Positions 1-6,949 are shown, counted from the first letter of the stretch. The stretch: 11,268 bases of DNA from Halococcaceae archaeon (GCA_007128515.1 SKXI01000172.1:1-11268); one strand, 5' to 3'. The notes: generated by a model from the letters alone, not told the origin. Numbers and translations: made by a program.

Positions 1-525
1 GGGCACCGACTCGACCTCGTCCTCGATGGCGGCCGCCCACTGGTCGGCACGCTCCTCGATCGCCTCGCGGTCGGTCTCCCAGGAGTCGCGCAGCCCCTGA
101 AGCAGTTCGAGGAACCCGGGCATCCCTCTCCGTGGCTCCTTCGGGAAGTACGTCCCCACGTAGAACGGGCGGCCGTCGGGGGTGAGCCAGGCCGACAGCG
201 GCCAGCCGCCGCGCTGGGTCACTAGCTGACAGATCGTCATGTAGAGGCTGTCGACGTCGGGTCGTTCCTCCCGATCGACCTTGATCGGGACGAACCCCTC
301 GTTCAGGGCACGGGCGACCTCGTCGTCCGCGAAGCTCTCGTCTTCCATCACGTGACACCAGTGACAGGCGGCGTAGCCGATCGAGAGGAAGATCGGGGCG
401 TCGTGCTCGCGGGCGAGCGCCAGGGCCTCGTCGTCCCAGGGCTGCCAGTTGACCGGGTTGTCAGCGTGCTGGAGCAGGTAGGGGCTGGCCTCCTCGTCGA
501 GGCGGTTTCGATCGGCGATCGTCAT
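1..525 (-). CDS. DUF255 thioredoxin-domain protein (YyaL/SPATA20 family), N-terminal part
   Basis: The 175 visible codons begin [20 protein letters not shown] and carry the family signature: the [14 protein letters not shown] block (about residues 14-27), then [18 protein letters not shown] with a C54-H-W-C57 redox-type motif, then [12 protein letters not shown] and the GGWPL...GTYFPKEPR block. This is the thioredoxin-fold N-terminus of a family normally near 700 residues, whose C-terminal part resembles an (alpha/alpha)6 glycoside hydrolase. That part lies beyond the left edge, so the gene is cut by the window, not shown to be broken. The biochemical role of the family is unknown; a redox or chaperone-like function is only inferred. 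The ATG at 523-525 is chosen because the family motif starts close behind it; a weak TATA-like stretch (reverse complement of 548-552) lies about 25 nt upstream. It is divergent from the DICT gene, with 113 bp between the starts. Confidence 0.93.
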   Translation of the reverse strand, partial: MTIADRNRLDEEASPYLLQHADNPVNWQPWDDEALALAREHDAPIFLSIGYAACHWCHVMEDESFADDEVARALNEGFVPIKVDREERPDVDSLYMTICQLVTQRGGWPLSAWLTPDGRPFYVGTYFPKEPRRGMPGFLELLQGLRDSWETDREAIEERADQWAAAIEDEVESVP

Positions 526-638
526 GGGCAGGCTACGGGAGCCAGCCCCTTAGCACGTCTGCCGGGGAGCCGCCCCCCTCGCCGGGAACGTGTCGGGGGA
601 AGTGATAAGCCCCACCGTTCCCAGGGGTCGACTAACGA

Positions 639-1388
639 ATGTCCCTTCTCGAGCTCATCACCGGCGTGGAAGCACACGAACAGACGCTCACGGTGTTCAA
701 CGTCGACGAGGCGACCGTCGAGGCGCTTCGCGAGCGGTTTCGCGACCGCAACATCGTCGTGCGGTCGGGGACGGCCGAGGGCGGCCCGGAGGCGTTTGCG
801 GTGCTCGAACGCGACGGCGAGTTCGTCACCGGTACGGGCGTCCCCGCGATGCTCGACGAGGGCGAGGAGTTCTCCCCGGCGTTCGACCCCGAGAGCTACC
901 GCCCGATCCTCGACGAGCTCGACGGCACCGTCTTCACCTCCTACTCGATGCGGCAGATGATCGCCGCCTCGCGGGAGATCGAGGACCGGGCCTGGCGGAT
1001 CGGGAGCGGTGAACTCCACTCGGGCTTCCAGCGCGTCTCGATCCTCGAACGCACCCTCGACGTCTACGAACGGCTCGGCGAGCGCGAGGGCCTGACCGTC
1101 CACGGCTACGCGAGCCGCGACACGGAGCCGCCGCGACAGGACTCGTTCACCCTCCACCTGGAGGACGTCGACGAGATCGAGCGGAGCTGGTTCGTCGCCT
1201 ACGACGGCGGCGGCATCGACGAGAACAAGTGTGCACTGCTCGCCGAGGAGCGCGAGCCGCGGGAGTTCTACGGCTTCTGGACGTACGACCCGGGAACGGT
1301 CGACTACATCGTCGACCACCTGAAACGGAGCTACCTCCACTTGGAGACGGACGGTGGCGGGGAAGAGCGGGGAGGAACCACCGGGTAG
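639..1388 (+). CDS. DICT sensory domain protein, stand-alone
   Basis: A 249-residue soluble protein with no membrane segment. Residues about 100-232 match what I know of the DICT domain (PF10069), a putative light or ligand sensor found with GGDEF, EAL and histidine kinase domains in bacteria and as short proteins in haloarchaea. Visible landmarks are a YSMRQMIAASREIEDRAW helix, GFQRVSILERTLDVYERL, the HLEDVDEIERSWFVAYDGGG strand pair and the ending FWTYDPGTVDYIVDHL. Residues 1-95 are an N-terminal extension with the start MSLLELITGVEAHEQTLTVF that I associate with haloarchaeal DICT proteins. No kinase, cyclase or DNA-binding domain is attached, so the output must be another protein. A weak AT stretch at 603-608 lies about 30 nt before the ATG. 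purD follows after 38 nt but has its own TATA-like box. The domain call is strong; the signal sensed and the partner are unknown. Confidence 0.85.
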   Translation: MSLLELITGVEAHEQTLTVFNVDEATVEALRERFRDRNIVVRSGTAEGGPEAFAVLERDGEFVTGTGVPAMLDEGEEFSPAFDPESYRPILDELDGTVFTSYSMRQMIAASREIEDRAWRIGSGELHSGFQRVSILERTLDVYERLGEREGLTVHGYASRDTEPPRQDSFTLHLEDVDEIERSWFVAYDGGGIDENKCALLAEEREPREFYGFWTYDPGTVDYIVDHLKRSYLHLETDGGGEERGGTTG

Positions 1389-1397
1389 AAGGCAACC

Positions 1398-1404
1398 GTT
1401 ATAG
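1398..1404 (+). promoter_or_regulatory. TATA-like box of purD
   Basis: The sequence GTTATAG lies 23-29 nt before the purD ATG at 1427. This is the spacing expected for a haloarchaeal promoter that gives a transcript with little or no leader. Inferred from position and AT content only. Confidence 0.45.
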
Positions 1405-1407
1405 GTC

Positions 1408-1421
1408 GAGAGGGGCCTCTC
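1408..1421. promoter_or_regulatory. 14-bp inverted repeat between TATA box and purD start
   Basis: GAGAGG and CCTCTC are perfect 6-bp arms separated by GG. The element sits 6-19 nt before the purD ATG, where transcription would start. It could be an operator or a short hairpin at the 5' end of the message. Arms this short and GC-rich can arise by chance in such DNA. Confidence 0.3.
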
Positions 1422-1426
1422 CCGGT

Positions 1427-2713
1427 ATGTCAGAGACGGTGCTTCTGGTCGGGGGCGGCGGCCGCGAACACGCCATCGCGCGAGCGCTCGCCGACGACGT
1501 GACGCTCTACGCCTGTGCGGGCAACCGGAACCCCGGGATCGCACGACTCGCGGCGGGCGTCGAGACGCTCGACGAGACCCACCCGAACGCCGTCGTCACC
1601 TACGCCGAGGAGGTCGGCGCCACGCTCGCTGTCGTCGGTCCCGAGGCGCCGCTGGCCGCCGGCGTCGCCGACGCGCTCACGCAGGCGGGCATCTACGCCT
1701 TCGGGCCGAGCGCGGAGGCCGCACGGATCGAGACGGACAAGGCGTACCAGCGGCGGTTCATGCGCGAACACGGGATCCCCGGCTGTCCCGAGTTCGAGAC
1801 GTTCGAGTCGATGGAGGACGCCTGTGCCTACATCGACGGGTACGACGGCGACCTCGCGGTGAAACCGGCAGGCCTGACTGGAGGGAAGGGCGTGAAGGTG
1901 ATCGGCGACCAGGTGAGTAGGGAAGAGGCGAAGGCGTACCTACGGGAGCGCGAGTACGATCGCGTCGTCCTGGAAGAACGGCTCGTCGGCGAGGAGTTCA
2001 CCGTCCAGGCGTTCGTCGCGAACGGCTCCGTGCGGGTCACCCCCGCGGTCCAGGACCACAAACGCGCCTACGAGGGCGACGAGGGACCCAACACCGGGGG
2101 GATGGGAAGCTACAGCGACGCCTCGCTCGCGCTCCCGTTCATGACCGACGAGGAGTACCGGGAGGCGGTCTCGATCCTCGAGGCGACCGTCGACGCCCTC
2201 CCCGAGTACACTGGCGTGCTCTACGGCCAGTTCATGCTCACCGCCGACGGCGTGACGGTGATAGAGTACAACGCCCGCTTCGGCGACCCGGAGGCGATGA
2301 ACGTCCTCCCCGTGCTGAACACTCCATTTGTAAACGTGCTCACCGCCGCCCGCGACGGGGAGCCGCTGCCGAAGCTCTCGTTCTCGCCGCGAGCGACCGT
2401 CTGCAAGTACGCGGTGCCCGAGGGCTACCCGACCGATCCCGCGGGGGGGACGCGGATCGAGGTCGACGAGGAGAGCGTCGGCGAGGCGCTGCTCTTCTAC
2501 GCCAGCGTGGACGAGCGCGAGGACGGGATCTACACGACGACCTCGCGGTCGTTCGCGGTCGTCGGGATCGCGGAGACGGTCGCCGAGGCGGAGGGGATCG
2601 CCGAGGAGGCACTCGCGGCGGCCGGCGACGGGGTTCGGGTGCGCCACGACATCGGGACGGAGGCGCTCGTGCGCTCTCGGATCGACCACGTGAACGAACT
2701 CCGCGGGGAGTAG
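1427..2713 (+). CDS. purD: Phosphoribosylamine-glycine ligase (GAR synthetase)
   Basis: PurD joins 5-phosphoribosylamine and glycine with ATP to make glycinamide ribonucleotide, the second step of de novo purine synthesis, in the cytoplasm. The 428-residue length is normal for the single-domain enzyme. The N-terminus reads VLLVGGGGREHAIARAL (residues 5-21, PurD N-domain). The ATP-grasp core includes KPAGLTGGKGVKV (146-158), VVLEERLVGEEFTVQAF (180-196), DHKRAYEGDEGPNTGGMG (210-227) and the metal-binding VIEYNARFGDPE (278-289). The C-terminal region YAVPEGYPTDPAGG to the end is the PurD C-domain. The ATG at 1427 is preferred over an upstream in-frame extension because the GGGGREHA loop should lie within about 15 residues of the start and because a TATA-like box sits 24 nt upstream. 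No other purine genes are beside it, so it appears to be transcribed alone or with the oxidoreductase gene 52 nt downstream. Confidence 0.98.
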   Translation: MSETVLLVGGGGREHAIARALADDVTLYACAGNRNPGIARLAAGVETLDETHPNAVVTYAEEVGATLAVVGPEAPLAAGVADALTQAGIYAFGPSAEAARIETDKAYQRRFMREHGIPGCPEFETFESMEDACAYIDGYDGDLAVKPAGLTGGKGVKVIGDQVSREEAKAYLREREYDRVVLEERLVGEEFTVQAFVANGSVRVTPAVQDHKRAYEGDEGPNTGGMGSYSDASLALPFMTDEEYREAVSILEATVDALPEYTGVLYGQFMLTADGVTVIEYNARFGDPEAMNVLPVLNTPFVNVLTAARDGEPLPKLSFSPRATVCKYAVPEGYPTDPAGGTRIEVDEESVGEALLFYASVDEREDGIYTTTSRSFAVVGIAETVAEAEGIAEEALAAAGDGVRVRHDIGTEALVRSRIDHVNELRGE

Positions 2714-2765
2714 CGTCGGCCTGTGCAAGGACAACGACGAGCGGGGTCGAACCGGTCGTTCGTCC

Positions 2766-4289
2766 ATGGACGATCACGGACGCACACGCGAGGAGTCGCC
2801 GTGGCTCTCGACGACCGACGGCCCACGCTACCCGCCGCTCGACGGTGACCGGACGGTCGACGTCGCGGTGATCGGCGCCGGGATCGCGGGGCTGGCGACA
2901 GCGGTTCACCTCGCCGAGGGGGAGCAGACGGTCGCGGTGATCGAACGCGACCGGGTTGGCGGGGCGGTGACGGGCCACACCACCGCGAAGGTCACCTCCC
3001 AGCACGGGCTGACGTACCACCGACTGCTCGGGACGGTGGGCGAAGCCCGCGCACGCCAGTACGCGACGGCCAATCAGCGGGCGCTCGAGGAGGTCGCCGA
3101 CCGGAGCGGCGGGTTCGACGCCGAGTTCGAGCGCGCGTCGGCCTACGTCTACGCGGACGGAGCGGACGACCGCGAGCAGGTCCGCGAGGAGGCGCGGGCG
3201 GCGAAGCGCCTCGGGCTTCCGGCGACGTTCGTCGGGGGCGAGGCGATCGACCTACCGTACGAGACGGCGGGCGCGGTCCGCTTTACCGAGCAAGGTCAGT
3301 TCCACCCGCGGAAGTACGTCCTCGGGCTGGCAGGGAGGGTGAAAGCGGGGGGCGGCGAGGTGTTCGAGGGGACACGGGCGACGGACATGCGCGTCGGCCA
3401 GCCCTGCGAGGTCGGGACCGAGAACGGGACCGTCTCCGCCGACCACGTCGTCTGTGCGACCCACTTCCCGGTCTTCGACCGCGGGGGCTACTTCGCCCGG
3501 ATGAAGACCAAGCGATCGTACGTCCTGGGAGTGCGGGTCGCGGGCGATAGCCCGAGCGGGATGTACTACAACACCGGCGACCCCTACCGATCGATCCGGA
3601 CCCACGAGGTCGACGGCGAGGCGCTCGTACTGATCGGCGGGGAGAACCACGAGACGGGTCGGGGCGGTTCGACGACGGAGCGCTACGAACGCCTGGAGGC
3701 GTTCGTCCGCACGCACTTCGACGTCGAGGAGGTCGCCTACCGGTGGTCGACACAGGACTACGCCACGTTCGACGGGATCCCCTACATCGGTCGGCTCGGA
3801 CCTGTCGGGGAGAGCGTCTACGTCGCTACCGGCTTCGGCGGCTGGGGGATGACCGGCGGGGTCGCGGCCGGACGGATCGTCTCCGGGCTGATCCTGCGTG
3901 GTGAGCACCCCCAGCGCGAGGTGTTCTCGCCGACCCGGATCGACGGTGAGTCGGCGAAGACGCTCGTGACCCACAACGCGGCGGTCGGCGCGCAGTTCAC
4001 GGCCGACTGGGCACGCGCGCTCGTCGCAAGTGAGGAGGCGACGTTGCGACCCGGCGAGGGGACAGTGGTGAAGACCGACGACGGGCCTGTCGGCGTCTCG
4101 CGGGACGAGTCGGGCGAGGTGAGCGCCGTCTCGGCGGTCTGTCCCCACATGAACTGCGTGCTGCGCTGGAACGACGGCGAGGGTAGCTGGGACTGCCCGT
4201 GTCACGGCTCGCGGTTCACCCGCGATGGGAAGGTGCTCGACGGGCCAGCGATCGAGGACCTCCCGCGGCGCGAGGCTCGGGAGAAGTGA
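2766..4289 (+). CDS. FAD-dependent oxidoreductase fused to a C-terminal Rieske [2Fe-2S] domain
   Basis: 507 residues in two modules. The first is a DadA/glycine-oxidase-type FAD domain: the dinucleotide loop GAGIAG is at 37-42, the ribose-binding acid at E60 (VIER), a GHTTAKVTSQHGLTY block at about 70-84, and the C-terminal FAD contact reads ATGFGGWGMTGGVAAGRIVSG. The second is a Rieske domain with cluster ligands C459 and H461 (CPH) and C477 and H480 (CPCH); C464 and C479 sit where the disulfide of bc1/b6f-type Rieske proteins lies. The layout resembles Bacillus YhfW. The substrate is unknown; the flavin would take electrons from an organic substrate and pass them to or from the cluster. No Tat signal or membrane helix is seen, so it should be cytoplasmic. 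The ATG at 2766 places the FAD loop at the usual distance. I see no clear promoter in the 52 nt after purD. Confidence 0.93.
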   Translation: MDDHGRTREESPWLSTTDGPRYPPLDGDRTVDVAVIGAGIAGLATAVHLAEGEQTVAVIERDRVGGAVTGHTTAKVTSQHGLTYHRLLGTVGEARARQYATANQRALEEVADRSGGFDAEFERASAYVYADGADDREQVREEARAAKRLGLPATFVGGEAIDLPYETAGAVRFTEQGQFHPRKYVLGLAGRVKAGGGEVFEGTRATDMRVGQPCEVGTENGTVSADHVVCATHFPVFDRGGYFARMKTKRSYVLGVRVAGDSPSGMYYNTGDPYRSIRTHEVDGEALVLIGGENHETGRGGSTTERYERLEAFVRTHFDVEEVAYRWSTQDYATFDGIPYIGRLGPVGESVYVATGFGGWGMTGGVAAGRIVSGLILRGEHPQREVFSPTRIDGESAKTLVTHNAAVGAQFTADWARALVASEEATLRPGEGTVVKTDDGPVGVSRDESGEVSAVSAVCPHMNCVLRWNDGEGSWDCPCHGSRFTRDGKVLDGPAIEDLPRREAREK

Positions 4290-4305
4290 CGACGTAACCG
4301 TACGG

Positions 4306-4313
4306 CTTCAAGG
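4306..4313 (+). promoter_or_regulatory. Possible promoter element of the acyltransferase gene
   Basis: CTTCAAGG lies 24-31 nt before the GTG start at 4337, the position of a haloarchaeal TATA element for a leaderless message. The sequence match is weak. Confidence 0.25.
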
Positions 4314-4336
4314 GGTGGGCCGACTTACGCTGGGAC

Positions 4337-4852
4337 GTGAGCGACGAGACCCCGCCCCGCCACGACCGCGTGACCCGCCACCCGACGTCCGGGCGCGCCA
4401 ACTCGCTGTGGCACTGGCCCGACGCACGCCACCCCCTCCGCGTCGTCCGGAACTACGTCGCCATCGTGCTCGCGCGCCACTCGCCGAGCCTTCGGCTGAA
4501 GAACTCCTTGCTCTCTGCGATCGGCGTTTCGCTCGGCGAGGGCGTCTCGTGGGGTCTCGAGTCCACGCCGGACGTCTTCTGGCCGGAGCTGATCAGCGTC
4601 GGCGACCACGCGATCGTCGGCTACGACGCGACGATCCTCTGCCACGAGTTCCTCCAGGAGGAGTACCGGACTGGAGAAGTAGAGATCGGCGAACGGGCGA
4701 TGATCGGGGCCGGTGCGGTGATCCTTCCCGGCGTACGCGTGGGTGCCGGCGCACAGGTCGCCGCGAACTCGCTCGTCGTGGAGGACGTCCCAGCCGGGGC
4801 GACCGTCGCTGGCGTGCCCGCGGTGCCCGTCGACCGGCTCACCGACGAGTGA
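4337..4852 (+). CDS. Left-handed beta-helix (hexapeptide-repeat) acyltransferase
   Basis: 171 residues. From about residue 65 the protein shows the imperfect hexapeptide repeats of LbH acyltransferases (maltose/galactoside O-acetyltransferase type): [24 protein letters not shown], then [18 protein letters not shown] and [15 protein letters not shown], ending in the typical closing phrase [16 protein letters not shown]103 in ILCHEF is a candidate for the catalytic histidine of the family. Residues 1-60 are a helical, Arg-rich cap ([14 protein letters not shown]). It should form a trimer and transfer an acyl group from acyl-CoA to a sugar or similar hydroxyl or amino group; the acceptor cannot be read from sequence, and no glycan genes are nearby. 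The start is GTG, chosen because the next codons give a typical acidic haloarchaeal N-terminus (MSDETPP). Its TGA touches the stop codon of the convergent channel gene. Confidence 0.88.
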   Translation: MSDETPPRHDRVTRHPTSGRANSLWHWPDARHPLRVVRNYVAIVLARHSPSLRLKNSLLSAIGVSLGEGVSWGLESTPDVFWPELISVGDHAIVGYDATILCHEFLQEEYRTGEVEIGERAMIGAGAVILPGVRVGAGAQVAANSLVVEDVPAGATVAGVPAVPVDRLTDE

Positions 4853-5641
4853 TCACCGGAGACGGCGGCTCGCGCCGTCTTCGAACACCGTTCTGTTCGG
4901 GACGATGAACTCCTCCCCGTCGCTCTCGATCCGGGTGACGAACAGCTCGACCTCCTGAACGACGCCGGCTCTGTCCCCGATTCTCACGGTATCACCGATG
5001 CCGTAGGGCTGGTTGAGAAAGAGGTAGAGTCCGGCGGCCCCGGATGCCAGCAGGTCGCGACAGGCGACCGCGGAGAGGACGACCAGTCCGAAGAAGTACG
5101 ACCCGAGGAGCACGAGCAGCGCGCCCGTGGCGACGCCGATCTGGCCCAGCGCGATCAGGACGGCGACGTAAATGATGCTGTACTTCACGACGGTCCCGAT
5201 GAGCGTCACTTCGGGTAGTTTCACGCTCCTGAGCCGTTCGGAGATCACGACGTCCGCCTTGTCGCCGGCGATCACCCCGACCAGGAGGACGAACACCGCG
5301 ACGAACAGCTGCGGGACGAGGCGGGTGACCTCCTGCCAGAACAGCGTCGGTTCGAGCACGCCGACGATGTAGAGCGCGACGAGTACGCCGACGATGTAGA
5401 CGAACCAGGAACTCAGTCGGGCGACGACCTCGACGGTCGAACTCCCGAGACCGCTGGCCGTCCGCTCGAACGCCGTCCCCTCGACGGCGTCGTCGACGTT
5501 GAGCGCGGTGAGCAGCCGTTCGTTCAGCCGGCCGACGAGGTAGCCGAGCACCAGAAAGACCACGAGCGTTCCGAGCGCGATGACGAGCGGCTGCCGGACG
5601 AACGCGAGCACGTCCGCGACGACCGATGCCCCGAGGGTCAT
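4853..5641 (-). CDS. MscS-family mechanosensitive channel, short form without the cytoplasmic cage
   Basis: 262 residues with about five hydrophobic segments: roughly 17-37, 77-96, 107-126, 150-170 and 173-192, the last running into the Ala/Gly-rich pore-type helix that ends ASGAAGLYLFLNQ. The MscS beta domain follows: PYGIGDTVRIGDRAGVVQEV and ...TRIESDGEEFIVPNRTVFEDG (212-257). The protein then stops, so the C-terminal alpha/beta domain that forms the vestibule in E. coli MscS is absent. Expected role: an osmotic release valve or ion channel in the cell membrane. It is the second gene of an operon with dacZ: only 1 nt separates the dacZ stop from this ATG, and a strong ribosome-binding site lies in the last dacZ codons. 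This suggests coupling to c-di-AMP, which controls osmotic balance in other organisms. Direct binding of c-di-AMP is not shown by the sequence. Its stop is adjacent to that of the acyltransferase gene. Confidence 0.9.
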   Translation of the reverse strand: MTLGASVVADVLAFVRQPLVIALGTLVVFLVLGYLVGRLNERLLTALNVDDAVEGTAFERTASGLGSSTVEVVARLSSWFVYIVGVLVALYIVGVLEPTLFWQEVTRLVPQLFVAVFVLLVGVIAGDKADVVISERLRSVKLPEVTLIGTVVKYSIIYVAVLIALGQIGVATGALLVLLGSYFFGLVVLSAVACRDLLASGAAGLYLFLNQPYGIGDTVRIGDRAGVVQEVELFVTRIESDGEEFIVPNRTVFEDGASRRLR

Positions 5642-5642
5642 C

Positions 5643-6455
5643 TCAGTACTCCTCCGGGTCGATCTCCAGTACTAACTCCCCTCGTTTGAACCCACGAACC
5701 ATGCCGTCGCTCTCCGAGAGGACGATCCCCGTCGCGTTCGTGTCACGGGTGATCGCCCCGGCGGCCATGTGACGGGCGCCGAGTCCCTTCGGGATGTCCA
5801 CGCCCTCCGCAGCGGGTTCGAGATACCGATACGCGGAGACGATCTTCCCCGAGTCGCTGATGACGAACGCCCCGTCGAGCCGGGAGAACTCCTTCAGCAT
5901 CACGTTCACGATCGGGTCGCCGACGTGGACGTGGGACTTCTCGAACGGGTTGTAGCTGAGCGGCCGCGACTTGTTCATCACGTTGCCCGCGTCGCCGACG
6001 ACGAACAGCGCGCCCACTGGTTTCCCCTTCTGGCCCTTCTTCCCGAGGTCGATCGCCACCTCGAGGACGTTACGGATGACCCCCGGCTCCGCCCGCGAGT
6101 GCATGAACAGGTCGTAGAGCCCCGACCGGAGCGAGTCGTCCGCACGCACCCGGGAGACAGTGTCGATGCCGTCGCCGAAGACGCTCACCGCACAGAGCAC
6201 CTCGTCGCCCTCCTCGATCAGGTCGTTCTCGACGGCCGCACCGAGGGCGAACTCGATCCGGTCGCGGACGTTCGTGAACGTGAGCGGGACCTCGACGAAC
6301 CGCTCGGCGCCCACCGTGTTCTCCTCGCCCGCGACGATCGTGGGCGCCCCCTCGATCGATGCGAAGCGCTCGTGGAAGGAGGCAGCGGGGGAGAACAGGA
6401 CGACCGCGTCGACATCGTCTACGAGACCGGCGAGCAGGTCGGCGACATCACTCAT
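5643..6455 (-). CDS. dacZ: Diadenylate cyclase (c-di-AMP synthase)
   Basis: Makes cyclic di-AMP from two ATP. The 270-residue protein has an N-terminal domain (about 1-105) typical of archaeal DacZ and a C-terminal DAC domain. The DAC motifs are visible: LDGAFVISDSGKIVSAYRYL (193-212), with the DGA triad at 194-196, and GLGARHMAAGAIT (224-236), equivalent to the GxRHRAA motif but with Met in place of the last Arg of RHR. A VGALFVVGD strand (147-155) and the block NPFEKSHVHVGD (169-180) also match the family. No membrane helices are present, so it is soluble. In Haloferax volcanii DacZ makes c-di-AMP and its level affects osmotic behaviour (established knowledge). Here it is the promoter-proximal gene of a two-gene operon with an MscS channel. 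A TTTTT-containing TATA-like element lies 25-32 nt before the ATG. Confidence 0.95.
   Translation of the reverse strand: MSDVADLLAGLVDDVDAVVLFSPAASFHERFASIEGAPTIVAGEENTVGAERFVEVPLTFTNVRDRIEFALGAAVENDLIEEGDEVLCAVSVFGDGIDTVSRVRADDSLRSGLYDLFMHSRAEPGVIRNVLEVAIDLGKKGQKGKPVGALFVVGDAGNVMNKSRPLSYNPFEKSHVHVGDPIVNVMLKEFSRLDGAFVISDSGKIVSAYRYLEPAAEGVDIPKGLGARHMAAGAITRDTNATGIVLSESDGMVRGFKRGELVLEIDPEEY
5649..5655 (-). promoter_or_regulatory. Shine-Dalgarno sequence of the channel gene, inside dacZ
   Basis: On the minus strand GGAGGAG lies 7 nt before the channel ATG. It is formed by the Pro-Glu-Glu codons at the end of dacZ. It supports the start at 5641 and translation from a shared dacZ message. Confidence 0.6.
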
Positions 6456-6479
6456 TACCGTATGGAACCCGCCAACGTC

Positions 6480-6487
6480 GAAAAACG
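6480..6487 (-). promoter_or_regulatory. TATA-like promoter element of the dacZ-channel operon
   Basis: Read on the minus strand, CGTTTTTC lies 25-32 nt before the dacZ ATG at 6455, consistent with a leaderless transcript. A much more AT-rich island starts about 100 nt further upstream. Confidence 0.4.
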
Positions 6488-6555
6488 TTGTGGCGTGGCC
6501 CTGACGACGGAAATCCCGCGGAGATCACTAGAGGGCGAGAACATCTGTAGCTCCC

Positions 6556-6600
6556 AGGTAGTATATTCATAATCTACAAATAACTTATCAGAATATAGTG
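6556..6600. other. AT-rich island upstream of dacZ
   Basis: About 45 bp that are roughly 70% A+T within otherwise GC-rich DNA, including GTATATTCATAATCTAC and TAACTTATCAGAATATAG. It could be an upstream regulatory region for dacZ, a promoter on either strand, or foreign DNA left by an insertion. No reading frame here resembles a known protein. Confidence 0.4.
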
Positions 6601-6602
6601 CG

Positions 6603-6929
6603 CTAGCGTGTGGTTAGGCATACGTTTACAGCCGGGCGGCCGTCGGGCGCGCGACGAATGACACGTCTAAGGGACTCAATAATATTATGCTGAGGGTGTG
6701 TATCATCTTTCGTTGGATGGCCCCGCACAGACATCCACACACCAGTACCACTGGCGACATCCACGGGGTCGTCCAACCGTTTCCTGTCATCGGGTAGTGA
6801 GCCGACGACCGACGGGTCGACCAGCAAGGGACCGCCTTCTTCGATGAGGATCGCTTCGAGCGATTCGAACGAACCCTGTGGGGGTACGAGCGGGCGGAAT
6901 GATGCGAACTGGTGGTACTTCGCGGCCGA
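6603..6929 (-). pseudogene. Possible remnant of a protein gene, unrecognised
   Basis: This minus-strand frame is open for 108 codons between in-frame TAG codons at 6930-6932 and 6603-6605. It has no ATG or GTG in its first third; the first usable start is TTG at 6825-6827. The first half reads like haloarchaeal protein (for example GSFESLEAILIEEGGPLLVD) with high third-position GC. The second half uses AT-rich codons and a low-complexity Arg-rich ending. That pattern fits a 5'-truncated, decaying gene, but the plus strand also has a short protein-like stretch at 6801-6899 (…FFDEDRFERFERTLWGYERA, then a stop), so the coding strand is uncertain. I recognise no family in either reading. Confidence 0.25.
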
Positions 6930-6949
6930 CTATCGATCGAACGCTACAC

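Noticed and set aside
1229..1426. Extended N-terminus for PurD
   Set aside because: The extra 66 residues are Arg-rich out-of-frame translation of the DICT gene; the PurD nucleotide loop and the TATA-like box support the ATG at 1427.
522..1544. Long minus-strand open frame (340 codons) covering the DICT gene
   Set aside because: It runs antisense to the DICT gene and the start of purD and has no recognisable motifs. Long shadow frames are common in GC-rich haloarchaeal DNA; the plus-strand readings have clear family signatures.
6603..6827. A genuine 74-residue protein starting at TTG
   Set aside because: The start is rare in this window, no ribosome-binding site or promoter fits, and the C-terminal half has atypical codon use; a remnant is more likely.
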